Shown here: positions 62,442-64,000 of the stretch, piece by piece
How the letters are laid out: every line of letters begins with the position of its first letter
Numbering within the stretch: position 1 is the stretch's first letter
Source of the DNA: Pseudorasbora parva
Lineage: Eukaryota > Chordata > Actinopteri > Cypriniformes > Gobionidae
Length of the DNA: 64,000 nucleotides
Reading direction: 5' to 3'
Assembly (NCBI RefSeq): GCF_024679245.1
Contig: NC_090186.1
Location: 39,950,181 to 40,014,180 of the forward strand
Notes under the pieces: generated by a model
What the model saw: the letters and a program-made list of their open reading frames with translations, nothing else
Told to the model about the DNA's origin: nothing
Databases searched by the model: none
Made by a program: the position numbers and the translations under genes

Positions 62442-64000
62442 TTAGGAACGGCTCCTGACGTTCCCGACAGCTCGGGTTGAGTGGAGACGATGAAAGTCCC
62501 TAATCAAACTCTTGTCCAGGATATGGCGAGTGGGAACCCAAGACCATTCCTCAGGCCCATATCCTTCCCAGTCCACTAGAAACTACCGTTTACCATGAAC
62601 CAATTGATTGTCCAATATCCGCTTGACCACGTATGCTGGCTGGCCATCGACGATCTGTGGCGATGGGGGTGGCCTGGTGGCAGGAGACAGAGGACTGTAA
62701 TTGACAGGTTTTAAGCAGAAACATTAAAGGTAGGATGTATTTGCAAAGACTTGGGAAGTAGGAGACGGCAAGAAAAAGGGTTTACTTTCCTTAAAACCTT
62801 GAAGGTTTAAGAAAAACCTATGAATCTGGGAGCAAATTTGCATGCTTCAACTTTAAGGGGAAGGTCCTTTCAAAACAGCCAGACATTCTGCCCTGGACGG
62901 AGAGATGGTGCTGGTCTGCGGGGATGGTTGGCCTGTTGCTGTTGTAGCTGTGAAGTCTTAAGAAGCGCAGCTCAGGGCCTTACTCCACACCCTGTGGCAA
63001 CGTTGAACCAAATATTGGGCAGCCAGAACTCCCACCTCAGACTCCTGATCAGAGAACAAAGGAGGTTGATAGCCAAAATTACATTCAAAAGGTGACATAC
63101 CCATTGAGGAATGTCGAAGAGTATTATGGACAAATTCTGCCCATATCAGTTTTGTGGGTTGGATGAAACTAGAGATCTCAAGGTGGTCTCAATCTCTTGG
63201 TTAGTTCTTTCAGTCTGTCCATTAGACTGGGGATGAAATTCAGATGATATACTTGCTGAAGCCCCAATAAGCTGGCAGAAGGCCCTACAGAACCTGGATG
63301 CAAACTGAGGACCACATCTTGGGGAAAGCCATGCAATCTAAAGACATGCTGCAAAACAATTTCAGCAGTTTGTGGAGCCAAAGGGAGTTTTGGCAATGGT
63401 ATAAGGTGGCAAGCTTTTGAAATCCTATCCACAACAACCAAAATCACTTTGTTACCTTGGGAGAGTGGTTGGCCCATTACAAAGTCCATGGAAATATGTG
63501 ACCATGGACGAACAGGGATAGGGAGGGGTAGCAGATGACCTTGTGGACAAGACCTGGAATCCTTATGCTGGGCAGAAACGGGGCAGCCAGCAACAAATTA
63601 TTTAACGTTGTCAGTGATCCTTGGCCACCAGAAGCATCTGCAAATGAACTCAAGGATCCTACTGACTCCTGGGTGGCATGTGATTGATGAGGCATGTCCC
63701 CACTGCAAAACATCAGTGTGCACACTTTTGGGTACAAAAATATGACCAAGAGGCCTATTACCTGGGTCAGTTTCCTGCTGCTGTGCCTTTCTAACCCTGG
63801 TCTCTATTCCCCATCTAACTGGAGCCAGAATCTTGGATGAGGGGATGATCATCACTGGGGTTGACACCATGTTGGGTGGATCAAACTACCTGTAGAGGGC
63901 ATCAGGCTTCTGATTCTTAGATCCTGATTGATAGGAGAAAACAAATTCAAAGCGATTAAATAATAAAGCCCATCAGGCCTGGCGGGAGTTCAGTCTCTTG
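62442..64000 (-). pseudogene. Ty3/gypsy pol 3' part: integrase and chromodomain, broken
   Basis: Minus strand, 5' part beyond the window. From the right: a zinc-binding segment (CHPGVSRI...FWWPRI, about 63600-63690); the integrase core ([20 protein letters not shown], about 63489-63430) continuing to [11 protein letters not shown], after which the block that normally has the second catalytic aspartate is lost by a deletion and frameshift (about 63310); a later segment WAEFVHNTLRHSSMGMSPFE (about 63150); and a C-terminal chromodomain ending at the TAA at 62442-62444. The chromodomain has [15 protein letters not shown] and an in-frame stop at 62583-62585. At least three lesions make it inactive. 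Confidence 0.9.

Overview
The window is vertebrate genomic DNA from a cyprinid-type teleost. Coding exons are short, bounded by GT-AG splice sites, and separated by large AT-rich introns. Non-coding DNA is packed with DNA transposons and MITEs, tRNA-derived SINE pieces, Tc1 corpses, a Ty3/gypsy retrotransposon and long microsatellites. There is no bacterial gene organisation, CRISPR array or rRNA/tRNA gene cluster.

Two protein-coding genes are supported. (1) fermt1 (kindlin-1, an integrin-activating FERM adaptor) lies on the minus strand. Five coding exons (9949 down to 774) encode about the first 268 residues (F0 domain, F1 domain with its lysine-rich loop). A probable non-coding first exon ends at 13129, and the rest of the gene lies beyond position 1. 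(2) bmp2 (a secreted TGF-beta family ligand) is complete on the plus strand. It has a probable non-coding exon 1 ending at 49068, coding exons 50252-50612 and 52582-53453 (410 aa), and an AU-rich 3' UTR to about 53815. The two genes are divergent, as FERMT1 and BMP2 are in human.

The roughly 36 kb between them (13.4-48.8 kb) has no credible gene. It mixes lower-repeat blocks (15.1-16.2, 24.9-26.4, 28.4-29.7, 33.1-34.3, 39.7-40.5, 45.7-47.4 kb), which are the natural places for bmp2 enhancers, with repeats. Clear repeat families are: (a) four copies of a ~396-bp MITE starting CACTGTAAAA; (b) elements starting TARCCTG with exact 9-bp target duplications; (c) foldback elements flanked by TTAA; (d) piggyBac-like sequence carrying four copies of one palindrome; (e) a solo LTR holding a nested MITE; (f) a 30-bp minisatellite made of heat-shock-element motifs; (g) a (CA)-(CAGA)-(TAGA) compound microsatellite just upstream of bmp2.

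Downstream of bmp2 (53.8-64 kb) there are large DNA-transposon relics and, at the right edge, the 3' end of a decayed minus-strand Ty3/gypsy element (integrase, chromodomain, polypurine tract, probable LTR). I found no new multi-gene system. The most interesting points are mobile-element interactions with genes and with each other, above all a MITE end that may supply a fermt1 branch point, and a uORF reading across the bmp2 5' UTR exon junction. All family names rest on recognition by eye, not on searches.
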